From NCBI RefSeq assembly GCF_017745675.1, contig NZ_JAFLJM010000023.1:1-64000 (forward strand): DNA of 64,000 nt. Direction: 5' to 3'. The DNA comes from Alkalihalobacillus sp. BA299 (GTDB taxonomy: Bacteria; Bacillota; Bacilli; Bacillales; Bacillaceae_F). This document shows, one piece after another, positions 44,224-53,854 of this stretch (positions within the stretch are counted from its first letter, which is position 1; the number at the start of each line of letters is the position of its first letter). A program made the position numbers and the translations under genes. The notes beneath the pieces were generated by a model. That model did not search any database and was not told where the DNA came from. It was given only the letters and a program-made list of their open reading frames with translations.

Positions 44224-45552
44224 CTAAAGGATAAGTAGTCCGAGACTAAGGACAATTCCACTAATAATTAATACCACCGCTGTATAGCCCATGATGTGTC
44301 TAATTCCTAGTCCTGCTATCGCTAACAAAGGGAGCGTCCAAAATGGCTGAATCATATTTGTCCATGCGTCTCCCCAAGCCACTGCCATAACGACCTTTGC
44401 CATATCGGCACCGAGTTGACTAGCTGCATCTACCATAATTGGGCCTTGAACTGCCCATTGGCCGCCACCTGACGGAACAAACATATTAACAACCCCCGCA
44501 CTGATAAAGCCTAGTACAGGTAACGTCTTCTCATTAGCTACCGAAACGAATGCACTTGCAATATCGGCTGCAAGTCCTGTAGAAACCATAATTCCCATAA
44601 TTCCTGCATAAAATGGAAACTGCATGATAATTCCATACGATGATTTGGCTCCACCTGTAAACGAATTAATATATTTATTTACACTTGGTGTTAAAAACAA
44701 CCCAAGAGCAAAGAACGTCATAATTACTATATTAATGGTTACTGCCCCACCTGCGCCGAAGTAACTAACTAACCATAGCAACCCTAAAGCACCTAAAACA
44801 ATCGGAACTAGGCGACTATTTTCAATACGCTCAGCTGGAGTCATGTCTTTTATGGACAGCTCTTCTGTTGCACTAGCCACCTCTTCTTTAATGATCTCAG
44901 ATTCTGGAAGACTGACACGTGGTTCATTTGCTTTTGGCCTCATCATCACCATGGCTATCGGGATAACGATCATTAATACAACGACCATAATTAGAGTGGC
45001 AGGAGCAAAAATCGTTTCTGTTACAGAAATGACTCCAATTTGCTCTTCAAGAAAATGCCCCGGTGTTGCTATTAATGTTGGGATGGCTCCACCATAACCT
45101 GCATGCCAAACAAGAAACCCTGCATACGAGGAAGCTACGACTAACGGATAATGAATTTTTCCACGATGTACGATTCCCATCTCTCGAGCAACGATTGCAC
45201 CCGCTATTAAACCAAATCCCCATGAAAGCCAGCTACATACCATCATGACTAACGTTGTTGCAATAATAACTTGAATTTCATTTTTCGGTATCCTCGCAAA
45301 CGCTTTCAACCCTTTGTTTATTAAAGGTGTATGAGCAAGTGCAAACCCTGTCACTAAAATTAAAATCGCTTGTGTAGTAAATGCTAAAAGATCAAAAAAA
45401 CCATTTCCCCAGAAATCCAACACTTCTCTTGGACTAAACCCTTTCAACAAACCAAGAATATATACAACGAGAGTAAGTGCAAATACGAAAATAAATGCAT
45501 CAGGTAAATATCGTTCAGCTACACGAGTAAAGAGTTTTGTAATAAATCTCAC
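44224..45552 (-). CDS. Short-chain fatty acid transporter (AtoE-like)
   Basis: A 442-aa membrane carrier of the AtoE/TIGR00366 type: N-terminal RYLPDAFIFVFALT, SWLSWGFGLIAGAIVARE, and near the C-terminus NMFVPSGGGQWAVQGPIM and WGDAWTNMIQPFW, all typical. It likely imports butyrate-like acids. It is co-directional with the amidase gene downstream. Confidence 0.9.
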   Translation of the reverse strand: MRFITKLFTRVAERYLPDAFIFVFALTLVVYILGLLKGFSPREVLDFWGNGFFDLLAFTTQAILILVTGFALAHTPLINKGLKAFARIPKNEIQVIIATTLVMMVCSWLSWGFGLIAGAIVAREMGIVHRGKIHYPLVVASSYAGFLVWHAGYGGAIPTLIATPGHFLEEQIGVISVTETIFAPATLIMVVVLMIVIPIAMVMMRPKANEPRVSLPESEIIKEEVASATEELSIKDMTPAERIENSRLVPIVLGALGLLWLVSYFGAGGAVTINIVIMTFFALGLFLTPSVNKYINSFTGGAKSSYGIIMQFPFYAGIMGIMVSTGLAADIASAFVSVANEKTLPVLGFISAGVVNMFVPSGGGQWAVQGPIMVDAASQLGADMAKVVMAVAWGDAWTNMIQPFWTLPLLAIAGLGIRHIMGYTAVVLIISGIVLSLGLLIL

Positions 45553-45875
45553 ATCGAATCCCCCTTAATCAATTATGAAAATCTAATTTTCAACACCACT
45601 AAATTTATACAATTGTAAATTTTCAGATAATAAAAGTTGGAGTTGTCTTTTTCTATCAATAAAAAAAATAGAGTTAGATAAATAAATCTCGATGACACGA
45701 AAGTAATTAAAATACACTCATATCAATTCATATATTTTTTACTAGTTTTAACTTATATTGTAGTTAAAAGAGGTTGATTACAAGGGATTATAGTGGAGTT
45801 AGTTTCTAAACTTTTATTACATTTTGAAATCGCTTCCAAAACAAGAGATAGAAAAAGAATTACAGAGAAACTCTA
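45553..45875. other. Intergenic region without recognised features
   Basis: AT-rich spacer between the convergently read tauE-like end and the fatty-acid transporter start. It presumably contains the transporter promoter; I see no gene, repeat or strong hairpin. Confidence 0.4.
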
Positions 45876-46592
45876 TTATATCGAACTAAAAAGTAAATAG
45901 AATCCTGTAACTCCAAGAATAACATATGTTATAAGCTGAAATACCTTTTGATTAATAAATTTAAATAGCCATTGTCCCAAAATCATCCCACATATCGACA
46001 CTGGAACTAGTATTAATGAAGTAAACCAAATTTCTTTATTCGTAGAGCCAAATGTAATTTGCATCCCAAGAGCTACAACATAAATAAATAAGTAGAAAGC
46101 TAATGTAGTACTTCGTAAAACTGCTTTTTCAATTTTGACTCCAGAAAAATACAACAATAATGGTGGTCCCGGCATACCTATACTCGTCGTTAGCATACCT
46201 GATAACCCGCCTGAAATATGATCTTTAGCAGACGTCTGTTTGACTGAAAATTGTAAAATAAGTAAGCATGTTAAAAACAAAATAAGTAAACTAATAACAA
46301 TCTTCAAAAATTGAACATCGAGAAATAAAAATATACCAATACCAAATGGAGCCCCAATAATACTTCCTTTTACAAGTTTAATTAATAGTTTCTTATCCAC
46401 ATCTTTAATAATTTTGGGTAGAATAAACACCGAAATTAATATTGATAAAATGATATTGATTTGGATTGCTACATGTGGGGCATATACGAATAGTAAAAAC
46501 GGCGTAGCCATGATTGAAAAACCAAATCCGGTACATGCTTGTAATACTGAAGCAAATAAAACAATCATCGCAGATATGACTATACCTTCCAT
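45876..46592 (-). CDS. TauE/SafE family membrane exporter
   Basis: A 238-aa protein with about seven or eight spans and the two family repeats (QACTGFGFSIMATPFLL near the N-terminus; GGLSGMLTTSIGMPGPPLLLYF in the middle). Members export sulfite, sulfoacetate or other organosulfonates; the substrate here is not known. The ATG at 46592 with GAGG upstream is preferred over a GTG three codons earlier. Divergent from the regulator gene. Confidence 0.88.
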   Translation of the reverse strand: MEGIVISAMIVLFASVLQACTGFGFSIMATPFLLFVYAPHVAIQINIILSILISVFILPKIIKDVDKKLLIKLVKGSIIGAPFGIGIFLFLDVQFLKIVISLLILFLTCLLILQFSVKQTSAKDHISGGLSGMLTTSIGMPGPPLLLYFSGVKIEKAVLRSTTLAFYLFIYVVALGMQITFGSTNKEIWFTSLILVPVSICGMILGQWLFKFINQKVFQLITYVILGVTGFYLLFSSI

Positions 46593-46877
46593 ACGGATCA
46601 CTACCTCATTCGTTAATTTGTCGTCTCTTTCTTCACAGCCCTCCTTTTATATTAAACCTTTGAATCTTATCCTCCTCCTTTTCTCCTATAATGATGTTGA
46701 ATATATTGATTAGTTACATATTATTGCATATTTTAATTAGTTACCATGTCCGTAAATAGACCTTTAAATAATTTGAAAATTTTTACTATTATAGGTATAC
46801 TTAAATAAATGAACTTACACTCTCTACGAATATTTGAAATGGATTTACAAATGTCGAACCTTCTGAGGAGGATTTTT

Positions 46878-48236
46878 GTGATAATTAAAGTTGCAGCACT
46901 AGTTACACCCGACATGGTTCATTTAACAAAGGAATTAGGAAAGCAAATCAATGAACTATCTATAGTTATTGATACTTACAATGATCCAAACGAAGCCATC
47001 GACTTGTTTAACAAATATGTAGAGGATAATGATATATTATTATACGGAGGTCCCATTCCCTATTTAATTACACATCATTACCTCATGAAAAACGAATTAG
47101 AGATTAATAAACCGATGATCTATGTTCCATATAATGAAATTTCTATATATCGTGGTTTATTTCAAATGTTAAAACAAATGAAGACGGATACAACGTTACC
47201 ACTTACTTTTAGTGTCGATTATCCAGCAGAATCCGAAATTCGTGAGTGTTTAGAAGAATTAGATATAAATACGGATTATACATTTACTAAAGAGTGTGGA
47301 CATAATGAAGACCTTAACGAGCTTGTCTCATTTCATTACAATCTGTGGCAATCTAAAAAGGTACAGGCTGTCATTACAAGTGTATATTCTGTCTATAAAC
47401 AATTAAAAACACTCGGCTTACCTACTTACCGTATCTCTCCTGCTAAATCATCTATTCGAAATACTCTTCAACGAGTCGTATTAGAAGGAAAAAATATGTA
47501 TCAAGCCGCAAGTCAAATTGCCATCGGTATTATAGGCTTCAAGGAAGAAATCGACTTTAGCCCAAGGGCTTTATCAGATTACCAAACACAGCGAAAAAAA
47601 TTAAAGCTTCAACAAATCCTTATTGATTTTGGTGAGGAAACTGGGGCCCTAATCGATTGGTCTGATCGAGGAGAATTACGATTTATCACAACTCGTGGAC
47701 AAATCGTAAGTAATACAAAAAACTTCCAACAAATACCCGTTTTACTAGAGATCCAAAAAGAATTAAAGCTCTCCCCCTATTTAGGAATTGGTTTTGGTAG
47801 TACGGCTCATGAGGCTGAAACAAAAGCATATGAAGGATTTACAAAAGCAAAATCTGTTGGGGATGGAAGCTGTTTTATTGTAGAACTAGACGGCAATGTA
47901 CACGGTCCTGTTGGAGAAGCCGTTCAATTAAAATACTCAGTTCGAAGTGAGGACCCAAACTTAATTGCCTTAGCTAAAAATGCAAGTTTAAGTATAGGAA
48001 CGATTAATAAGCTACTGGCATTTAGCAACTATTCTAGTGATAAAAAATTTACAGCCCTTGAATTAGCTAGTAGTTTTGGTATCACACTACGAAGTGCGAG
48101 GAGAATTTTAAGCAAACTTGAAGAAAACGATTACGTTAAAATTATCGGTGAAGAACAACCAATAAGTCGAGGTCGCCCAAGACAAATTTATCAACTCAAT
48201 TTACAACTCCCCCCATTAATACCTAACCTCACGTGA
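46878..48236 (+). CDS. Transcriptional regulator with PrpR-like sensor, GCH-III-like and winged-helix regions
   Basis: A 452-aa protein. The N-terminal 200 residues resemble a PrpR-type sensor (ILLYGGPIPYLI; ITSVYSVYKQLKTLGLPTYRI). The middle (LGIGFGSTAHEAETKAYEGF) resembles the GTP cyclohydrolase III/GGDEF-like fold. The C-terminus has a helix-turn-helix (FTALELASSFGITLRSARRI) plus a basic wing SRGRPRQIYQL. The GTG at 46878 is chosen because GAGGAGG lies 6 nt upstream. Divergent from tauE, so it probably controls the tauE/transporter/amidase genes. Its stop codon lies inside a REP palindrome. Confidence 0.75.
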   Translation: MIIKVAALVTPDMVHLTKELGKQINELSIVIDTYNDPNEAIDLFNKYVEDNDILLYGGPIPYLITHHYLMKNELEINKPMIYVPYNEISIYRGLFQMLKQMKTDTTLPLTFSVDYPAESEIRECLEELDINTDYTFTKECGHNEDLNELVSFHYNLWQSKKVQAVITSVYSVYKQLKTLGLPTYRISPAKSSIRNTLQRVVLEGKNMYQAASQIAIGIIGFKEEIDFSPRALSDYQTQRKKLKLQQILIDFGEETGALIDWSDRGELRFITTRGQIVSNTKNFQQIPVLLEIQKELKLSPYLGIGFGSTAHEAETKAYEGFTKAKSVGDGSCFIVELDGNVHGPVGEAVQLKYSVRSEDPNLIALAKNASLSIGTINKLLAFSNYSSDKKFTALELASSFGITLRSARRILSKLEENDYVKIIGEEQPISRGRPRQIYQLNLQLPPLIPNLT

Positions 48237-48278
48237 CAGGCACCGTTAATGCTTTAATGGATTAACGGTGCCTGTCAC
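48233..48278. repeat. REP-like palindrome (GTGACAGGCACC)
   Basis: GTGACAGGCACCGTTAAT and ATTAACGGTGCCTGTCAC are perfectly inverted over 18 bp around a 10-nt loop. It overlaps the regulator's stop codon (TGA). The following 48279-48522 is AT-rich promoter DNA for the next gene. Confidence 0.85.
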
Positions 48279-48522
48279 CTATTTCTACGCACTTATCCCT
48301 ATATCATACGTTACAGCTACTTCATAAAAAGCACCATAAATACATTTTTTTGTAAATTAAATCCTCCTAATTTACGACAATATCATTTCTTATGTAACAA
48401 TTTTATTACATTCTAACAAAATTCGTTGTTATTAGACAGGAAACATATTAAAATTTGAGAGGACTAATAAATGCACAATCTTCCATTGAAGGTAATGGTA
48501 TATATAAAAGGAGAGTAATACA

Positions 48523-49698
48523 ATGAAAAGGAAGTTAACCCATGTAGTTATTGCTACGGCATTAGCTGCTACCCTTCTTCATGCGGTTCCTGCAACAACC
48601 TATGCTAATCCTCCTACGAATTATTCCGCACAAATCGAAGAACTGGAAACTAAAATACTTACATACGACAACAAGATTATCGAAGCCATCGCTAAAGTTG
48701 AAGATTTAACGAAAGAAATTGAGCAAGGTCAACAACAAATTGAACAAAACCAAAAGGATCTTGAGGAAGCTCAACAGAAATTTGATAGTTTAAAAGAAAT
48801 TTATTTTGAGAGACTACGTGCCATACAACAAAATGGCCAAAGCCCGATGCTAACCTACATTGATGTCATTTTAACTTCAAATGGACTTGGTGACCTCATT
48901 GAACGAGTCACCCTCATCTCCCAAGTGATTGAACAAGATCAAAAATTGCTTGAAAATATACAGAATGCCGAGTTAGAACTGACTACTTTACAGGAAGAAT
49001 TAGTAAAAGAAGTTGAACATTTAGAAAGTAACAAACAAACGGTAAAGAATGAACAGGCAGCAATGAAAAAAGACAAAGATATCGTTATGAAAGAATTAGA
49101 TCGGTTCAAGGAACTACAGCGTCAGGAAGAAATTCGCTTAGCCGAAGAAGAACGGCAGGCTACCTTAGCTGAAGAAGAACAGCAACCACAACAGACAGAA
49201 CTAGAAAATGGACCTAGCCAAACATCACAAAATCAATCATCTGTAAACAATTCGAATACCAAAACACCTGCACCTACGAGTTCAAATAGTAATAAAAATA
49301 CAAGTACGAATAGTAACCCTGCTCCATCTGTTAGCTCTGGAAATCAGGATCAAGTTACTCAACTAATTAATTACAGTAAACAGTTTTTAGGGACACCTTA
49401 CGTTTGGGGTGGTACAACACCTAGTGGATTTGACTGCTCTGGGTTCACTTCATATGTCTTCCGCTCTATCGGTGTAAACCTACCACGAGTATCAAGACAA
49501 CAAGCACAAGTTGGTGTTGCTGTCCCGCTGAACCAAGTGCAACCAGGAGATTTAATTTTTAGAGGGAACCCGATCCACCATGTCGGTATTTACATTGGAA
49601 ACGGACAATACATCCACTCTCCACAAACGGGAGATGTCGTGAAGATTTCAAGTTATAACCCTTCGAAGCACACGCAAGCACGTAGAGTATTAAATTAA
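48523..49698 (+). CDS. Peptidoglycan endopeptidase, coiled-coil plus NlpC/P60 (CwlO-like)
   Basis: Secreted cell-wall hydrolase of 391 aa. A Sec signal peptide (about 1-28) ends at TYANP, followed by a coiled coil (about 30-225) rich in E, Q and K, a low-complexity Ser/Asn/Pro linker and a C-terminal NlpC/P60 domain (about 280-391). The catalytic Cys is in GFDCSGFTSYVF, the His in HHVGIYIG, and a third polar residue in YIHSPQ. The architecture is that of CwlO/LytF-type DL-endopeptidases. The ATG follows AAAGGAGAG. Confidence 0.93.
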   Translation: MKRKLTHVVIATALAATLLHAVPATTYANPPTNYSAQIEELETKILTYDNKIIEAIAKVEDLTKEIEQGQQQIEQNQKDLEEAQQKFDSLKEIYFERLRAIQQNGQSPMLTYIDVILTSNGLGDLIERVTLISQVIEQDQKLLENIQNAELELTTLQEELVKEVEHLESNKQTVKNEQAAMKKDKDIVMKELDRFKELQRQEEIRLAEEERQATLAEEEQQPQQTELENGPSQTSQNQSSVNNSNTKTPAPTSSNSNKNTSTNSNPAPSVSSGNQDQVTQLINYSKQFLGTPYVWGGTTPSGFDCSGFTSYVFRSIGVNLPRVSRQQAQVGVAVPLNQVQPGDLIFRGNPIHHVGIYIGNGQYIHSPQTGDVVKISSYNPSKHTQARRVLN

Positions 49699-49711
49699 TA
49701 CTTATCGAATA

Positions 49712-49752
49712 TAGAAAGAAGGTGGCTCTCTGCTAGAGCCACCTTCTTTACC
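49712..49752. terminator. Terminator between NlpC/P60 and Gln-rich genes
   Basis: GAAAGAAGGTGGCTCT / AGAGCCACCTTCTTT stem; T-rich on the plus strand and usable from both sides. Confidence 0.85.
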
Positions 49753-49761
49753 GTTGTTACG

Positions 49762-50037
49762 TTATTGTTGTTGATTTTGTTGTTGCTGGGCTTGTTGAAG
49801 TTGTTGTGTTGCCTGCTGTAATTGTTGTTGGGCTTGCTGGAACTGCTGCTGTTGAGCAGGTTGAGCACTATTTTGAGCTTGCTGCAGTTGCTGTGACGCT
49901 TGTTGAAGTTGTTGCTGGGCTTGTTGAATTGCTTGAGGATTAGCCTGTTGAGTAGCTTGCTGAACCGCTTGCTGGGCTTGTTGGATGGCTTGTTGCGCTT
50001 GCTGTGCTGCTTGTTGTGATTGTTGATTTTGTTGCAT
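49762..50037 (-). CDS. Gln/Ala-rich low-complexity small protein
   Basis: A 91-aa protein that is nearly half glutamine, built of QQAQQA(I/V/L)QQ-type repeats with alanine every third or fourth position, consistent with a long amphipathic helix or coiled coil. No signal peptide. The ATG at 50037 follows GGGGGAA at 6-7 nt, a strong site that argues it is really translated. It has no clear family; a spore-coat or structural role is speculation. A terminator follows it. Confidence 0.7.
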   Translation of the reverse strand: MQQNQQSQQAAQQAQQAIQQAQQAVQQATQQANPQAIQQAQQQLQQASQQLQQAQNSAQPAQQQQFQQAQQQLQQATQQLQQAQQQQNQQQ

Positions 50038-50154
50038 GTAGAATTCCCCCTTGGAAAAGTAATTTTTGTTACTCGTATATGATGCCTTAAATAGGAGCTC
50101 AACATACGAATTTCTTATCATTTTTTTTACCCATTTTAATTCAGTATTTCCACC

Positions 50155-50625
50155 TTAAGAGCTTTCTTGAGAATTAGACCCCAACACAGACTTGATTGCT
50201 TCCTCGATTTCTTGATAGCCTGTACAGCGACATATGTTAGATTCTAGCCAGTCCTTGATCATCGTATCATCAGCATTGGGGTATTTTTGAAGTAATGAAT
50301 TACAGCTCATAATAAAACCAGGAGTACAATAGCCACATTGAAAGGCAAATTTTTCAATAAACTCTGATTGGATCGGTGCATTTATAAGTCCTTCCACTGT
50401 CGTTACTTTTTTTCCAACAGCCTCTATCGCAAGCATTAAACACGCTTTCATTGGGTCCCCATCTACATCGATCGTACAAGCCCCACAATCTCCATTTAAA
50501 CAACCTGGTTTTGCTCCAGTTAATCCTAATTCTTCACGCAATACAAATAATAATGTATCCGCATTTCGAACGAATACTGTGCGATCTTCTCCATTAATCG
50601 TTAAAGTGAGTTCAGCTTTATACAT
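50155..50625 (-). CDS. Xanthine dehydrogenase-type [2Fe-2S] subunit
   Basis: A 156-aa small subunit with both 2Fe-2S sites: the plant-type CLNGDCGACTIDVDG plus a later Cys, and the helical-domain CGYCTPGF and CRCTGY pairs. It passes electrons from the Mo centre to FAD. Last gene of the three-gene operon, one base after the FAD subunit. It belongs to the CoxS/XdhC-type structural family. Confidence 0.94.
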   Translation of the reverse strand: MYKAELTLTINGEDRTVFVRNADTLLFVLREELGLTGAKPGCLNGDCGACTIDVDGDPMKACLMLAIEAVGKKVTTVEGLINAPIQSEFIEKFAFQCGYCTPGFIMSCNSLLQKYPNADDTMIKDWLESNICRCTGYQEIEEAIKSVLGSNSQESS

Positions 50626-50626
50626 A

Positions 50627-51460
50627 TCAAGCTTCCTCCAACGTTTCCATTACATCAAGTAATGTATTTTTTAATACAAACGAACGATATGCAGCTGAAC
50701 CGTGAACATCATCGAGAATCGGTGTTGATATCAGCCGAATGGCTTCAGTTGCTTTCTTTTCTTTAGATAAGCTTGGATCATTTAAACATTGTTCTATGAG
50801 TTGATCTCGAAACGGATACGAACATAAACCACTGAATCCAACTTTAATACTATCGTTCTTTTTTAGGGCAGCTGTCGTTATTAATGGATATCCCACATCC
50901 CATTGTCTTCGTTTTTTTATACTGAGAGAAGGACTATTTATTTCACTTTGTTCAGTAATAACTTGAACAAGCAATTCTCCTCTTTCTAATTTTAGAGTTT
51001 GGTTGAACACTTCCTTCAGCGGGCGCATTTTTACACCAGAAGGGCCAGCAATAACTACTTGACTTTCTGTTAATAAAAAGGGTAAAACCGTTTCTCGATA
51101 GATAATATTAGCACAAAGGTTTCCACCTAATGTAATTTTGTTTCGAGCTGTATGGTCCGCAATTTCAACGATAACTTTACTTAGAAAAGGGAACAGTTGA
51201 CTCTCCCGAATTTTTGTTAACGTTTGTGCAACGCCTAATGTCAATTGCTGTTCGTCTTTTCTCATTACTAAGCACTCTGGAATTCCCTTTATATCTATAA
51301 CAGCACCTGTTTGAATTTTATTTACTCTTCCTAATGTAATGATTTCTGTCCCACCTGAAAAATAGATCGGGTTCTTCCCTTGCTCATCTAAAGATTGGTG
51401 TAATTGAACCGCCTCCTTAATTGTTGTTGGTCGGTAATATTCAAAGTCAAACGAAATCAT
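50627..51460 (-). CDS. Xanthine dehydrogenase-type FAD-binding subunit
   Basis: A 277-aa medium subunit of the CoxM/XdhB type, with FAD-site segments IYFSGGTEIITLGR near the N-terminus and ARNKITLGGNLC near residue 102. The ATG at 51460 forms an ATGA overlap with the large subunit stop and has AGGAGGT before it. FAD would hand electrons to NAD+ or a carrier. Confidence 0.92.
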   Translation of the reverse strand: MISFDFEYYRPTTIKEAVQLHQSLDEQGKNPIYFSGGTEIITLGRVNKIQTGAVIDIKGIPECLVMRKDEQQLTLGVAQTLTKIRESQLFPFLSKVIVEIADHTARNKITLGGNLCANIIYRETVLPFLLTESQVVIAGPSGVKMRPLKEVFNQTLKLERGELLVQVITEQSEINSPSLSIKKRRQWDVGYPLITTAALKKNDSIKVGFSGLCSYPFRDQLIEQCLNDPSLSKEKKATEAIRLISTPILDDVHGSAAYRSFVLKNTLLDVMETLEEA

Positions 51461-53781
51461 GAATCTACCTCCTGCTTTTTTGCCCAAATGAATTCAGGAG
51501 TAAGTGGCAATTCATTTAGATCCACGCCAGCTGCTTTTGAAAGGGAATTAGCTAAAGCGGCAGGCATTCCAATTAAGCCGAGTTCACCAACACCTCTTGC
51601 GCCATATGGGCCATCAATATGTGGTGTTTCAAGAAAGTGTACTATATATTTAGGGTGATCTCCGTATCGAAACGGGGTATAAGTTCGTAGTCTGTGGTTA
51701 AGTACTTTTCCCTCTTGATTAAATACAAAGGTTTCACTACTAGCAAAATTCAACCCCATACTCATCGCACCCATTACTTGCCCTCGAGCTGCTTTATTAT
51801 TTAGGACTTTGCCAACATCAATAACCGAATAAGCGTTTAAAATTTTATAAGTATAGTCTCGTGTATCGAACTCTACTTCTACACCTTGAGCACCGACTGT
51901 ATATTCTGGACCAGGTTTTCCAGATCCTGTATCATGATCAATATGAGTTAAATGTCTTAACGTATAATTACCTCTTGCAATGATCTGGCCACCTATGGAA
52001 TACCCACTTGGATATTTATAACCCAAACAAATGTCTTTCACATTGATAAACGTATCTGGCTCATCACGAACATAGACCATTTCATTTCCTACCTCTAAAT
52101 CATCTGGTGAACACATAAGTACACGTGAAGCAATGTTTTTTAACTGCTCTATTGCATCATCCGCAGCTTTTAATAAAGCTCTTCCAGCCATTAACGTACC
52201 TCGACTTGCAACCGTCTTCCAATGCTCAGGTGTCGTTTGTGTATTGATTTCCATTTTGACATGAATTTTATTGATATCCATTTTTAATTTTTCAGCTAAC
52301 AACTGAGCGAGTATCGTTTTGGTCCCCGTTCCGATTTCAACAACACCTGACAGGATGTTAACACTTCCATCTGCATTAAAAGTTAACACGACTCCAGAGC
52401 TTGCTTCTGAGTCAATCGTTGAAGTCTTCCAAATACAACTTAGTCCTTTCACTCGTATTTTCCGATCGCTTACTTGTGTTACTAACCCCTCATCCCAGTT
52501 CATCAATTGTTTTAAGCGGTCGATACATTGTGGTAAGTTTCCAACCGTACTTTCATTAAGTTGGATTTGAGTTGGTGTTGTATGTCCAGGTAAAAAAGCA
52601 TTTTGCTTTCGTAATTCAATTGGATCCATTTCCAATTTTTTGGCAAGTATATCCATAGCTCGTTCAAACACAAATAAAATCTCAGCATGACTGAATCCCC
52701 TATAAGCTGTAGCATATGGATGGTTCGTATACACACAAAGTGAGTCACACCAGACATTTTCAATGTGGTAAGGTCCTGTACAAGTGACAGCTGCCGCACG
52801 ACTCACTGTCGCCCCTTTATCTGAATAAGCTCCACTATCAAATATATACAATATTTCTGCAGCTGTTAATTTCCCGTCTTTTGTCGCCCCAAGCTTGATG
52901 TTTGCATCTAAACCTATATGTACAGGTGAAGTGATCATGTCTTCTTCTCTTGTATTTAAAAGTTTAACCGGTCGTCCACCAACAGCAAGTGTTGCCATAT
53001 ATGCAATAAGCTCTAACTGCACTGCTACTTTACCGCCGTATCCCCCACCAACTAACGGGGTATTGACAACAACTTTTCCTTCTTCAAGACCAAAATAACT
53101 ACCCATTAATTTTTTGATCATATAAGGAGATTGTGTTGCAGATGAAAATACAACCACCCCATCAGGACGAATTTCTGCGGTCACACATCTCGTTTCCATC
53201 GCGATATGGTCAGATGGGGAAAATGAAAAACTAGCTTCTACCGTTACATCACTCTCAGCCCAACCTTGCTCCATATTCCCTTTTCTTATTTTCGTTCGAT
53301 CGGCAATATTTGTATTCGGTTCTGGATAGACGTGTTCAATCCGTTCATAAGTTGCTAAATTTTCATGGACAAGAACAGCACCCGGCAGTAGTGCTTCCTT
53401 CGGTGAATTTACAACCGGAAGTGGTTCATAGCTTACTTCTATTTGTTCAGCTGCTTTTTTGGCTTGAAGCGGATCATCAGCAACGACTACGGCTACGGGT
53501 TCACCGTAATACCGAACTTTTTCAAATGCGATTGGTGGTCGATCATTAATTTCTTCGCCCGTCAGTGGATACGGTTGCCCAAGGACAATAGCTCGAACTC
53601 CAGAGACCGCACGAGCTTTTGTCGTGTCAATAGCTGTTATTTTGGCATGAGCATAAGAGCTCACGACTAGCTTTACATGCAACATCCCTTTTGTGGAATA
53701 ATCATCCGTGTATTTAGCTTTTCCCGTCACCTTTTCGTATGCTTCTTTTCGGTAAATACTTTTTCCGATACTCCAACTCAT
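51457..53781 (-). CDS. Xanthine dehydrogenase-type molybdopterin-binding large subunit
   Basis: A 774-aa catalytic subunit of the molybdenum hydroxylase family. The cofactor loops are GGGYGGK near residue 247, AYRGFSH near 360 and GVGELGLIGMPAA near 735, with the catalytic Glu. AYRGF rather than the CO-dehydrogenase AYRCSFR argues for a purine or N-heterocycle hydroxylase. Substrate unknown; no XdhC-type chaperone or purine gene is nearby. The ATG follows GAGGTGG. It uses the MCD/MPT form of Moco rather than bis-MGD. Confidence 0.93.
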   Translation of the reverse strand: MSWSIGKSIYRKEAYEKVTGKAKYTDDYSTKGMLHVKLVVSSYAHAKITAIDTTKARAVSGVRAIVLGQPYPLTGEEINDRPPIAFEKVRYYGEPVAVVVADDPLQAKKAAEQIEVSYEPLPVVNSPKEALLPGAVLVHENLATYERIEHVYPEPNTNIADRTKIRKGNMEQGWAESDVTVEASFSFSPSDHIAMETRCVTAEIRPDGVVVFSSATQSPYMIKKLMGSYFGLEEGKVVVNTPLVGGGYGGKVAVQLELIAYMATLAVGGRPVKLLNTREEDMITSPVHIGLDANIKLGATKDGKLTAAEILYIFDSGAYSDKGATVSRAAAVTCTGPYHIENVWCDSLCVYTNHPYATAYRGFSHAEILFVFERAMDILAKKLEMDPIELRKQNAFLPGHTTPTQIQLNESTVGNLPQCIDRLKQLMNWDEGLVTQVSDRKIRVKGLSCIWKTSTIDSEASSGVVLTFNADGSVNILSGVVEIGTGTKTILAQLLAEKLKMDINKIHVKMEINTQTTPEHWKTVASRGTLMAGRALLKAADDAIEQLKNIASRVLMCSPDDLEVGNEMVYVRDEPDTFINVKDICLGYKYPSGYSIGGQIIARGNYTLRHLTHIDHDTGSGKPGPEYTVGAQGVEVEFDTRDYTYKILNAYSVIDVGKVLNNKAARGQVMGAMSMGLNFASSETFVFNQEGKVLNHRLRTYTPFRYGDHPKYIVHFLETPHIDGPYGARGVGELGLIGMPAALANSLSKAAGVDLNELPLTPEFIWAKKQEVDS

Positions 53782-53854
53782 GAATTCAAGCCACCTCTAA
53801 AAAATATCTTGTTCTAGGTTAAATTTTATTTAAAAGATTTGCTTAACCGTTCTA

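Noticed and set aside
49695..50105. 136-codon Asn/Lys/Ser-rich frame on the minus strand
   Set aside because: It is a frame-shifted reading of the CAA/CAG-type repeats of the Gln-rich gene.
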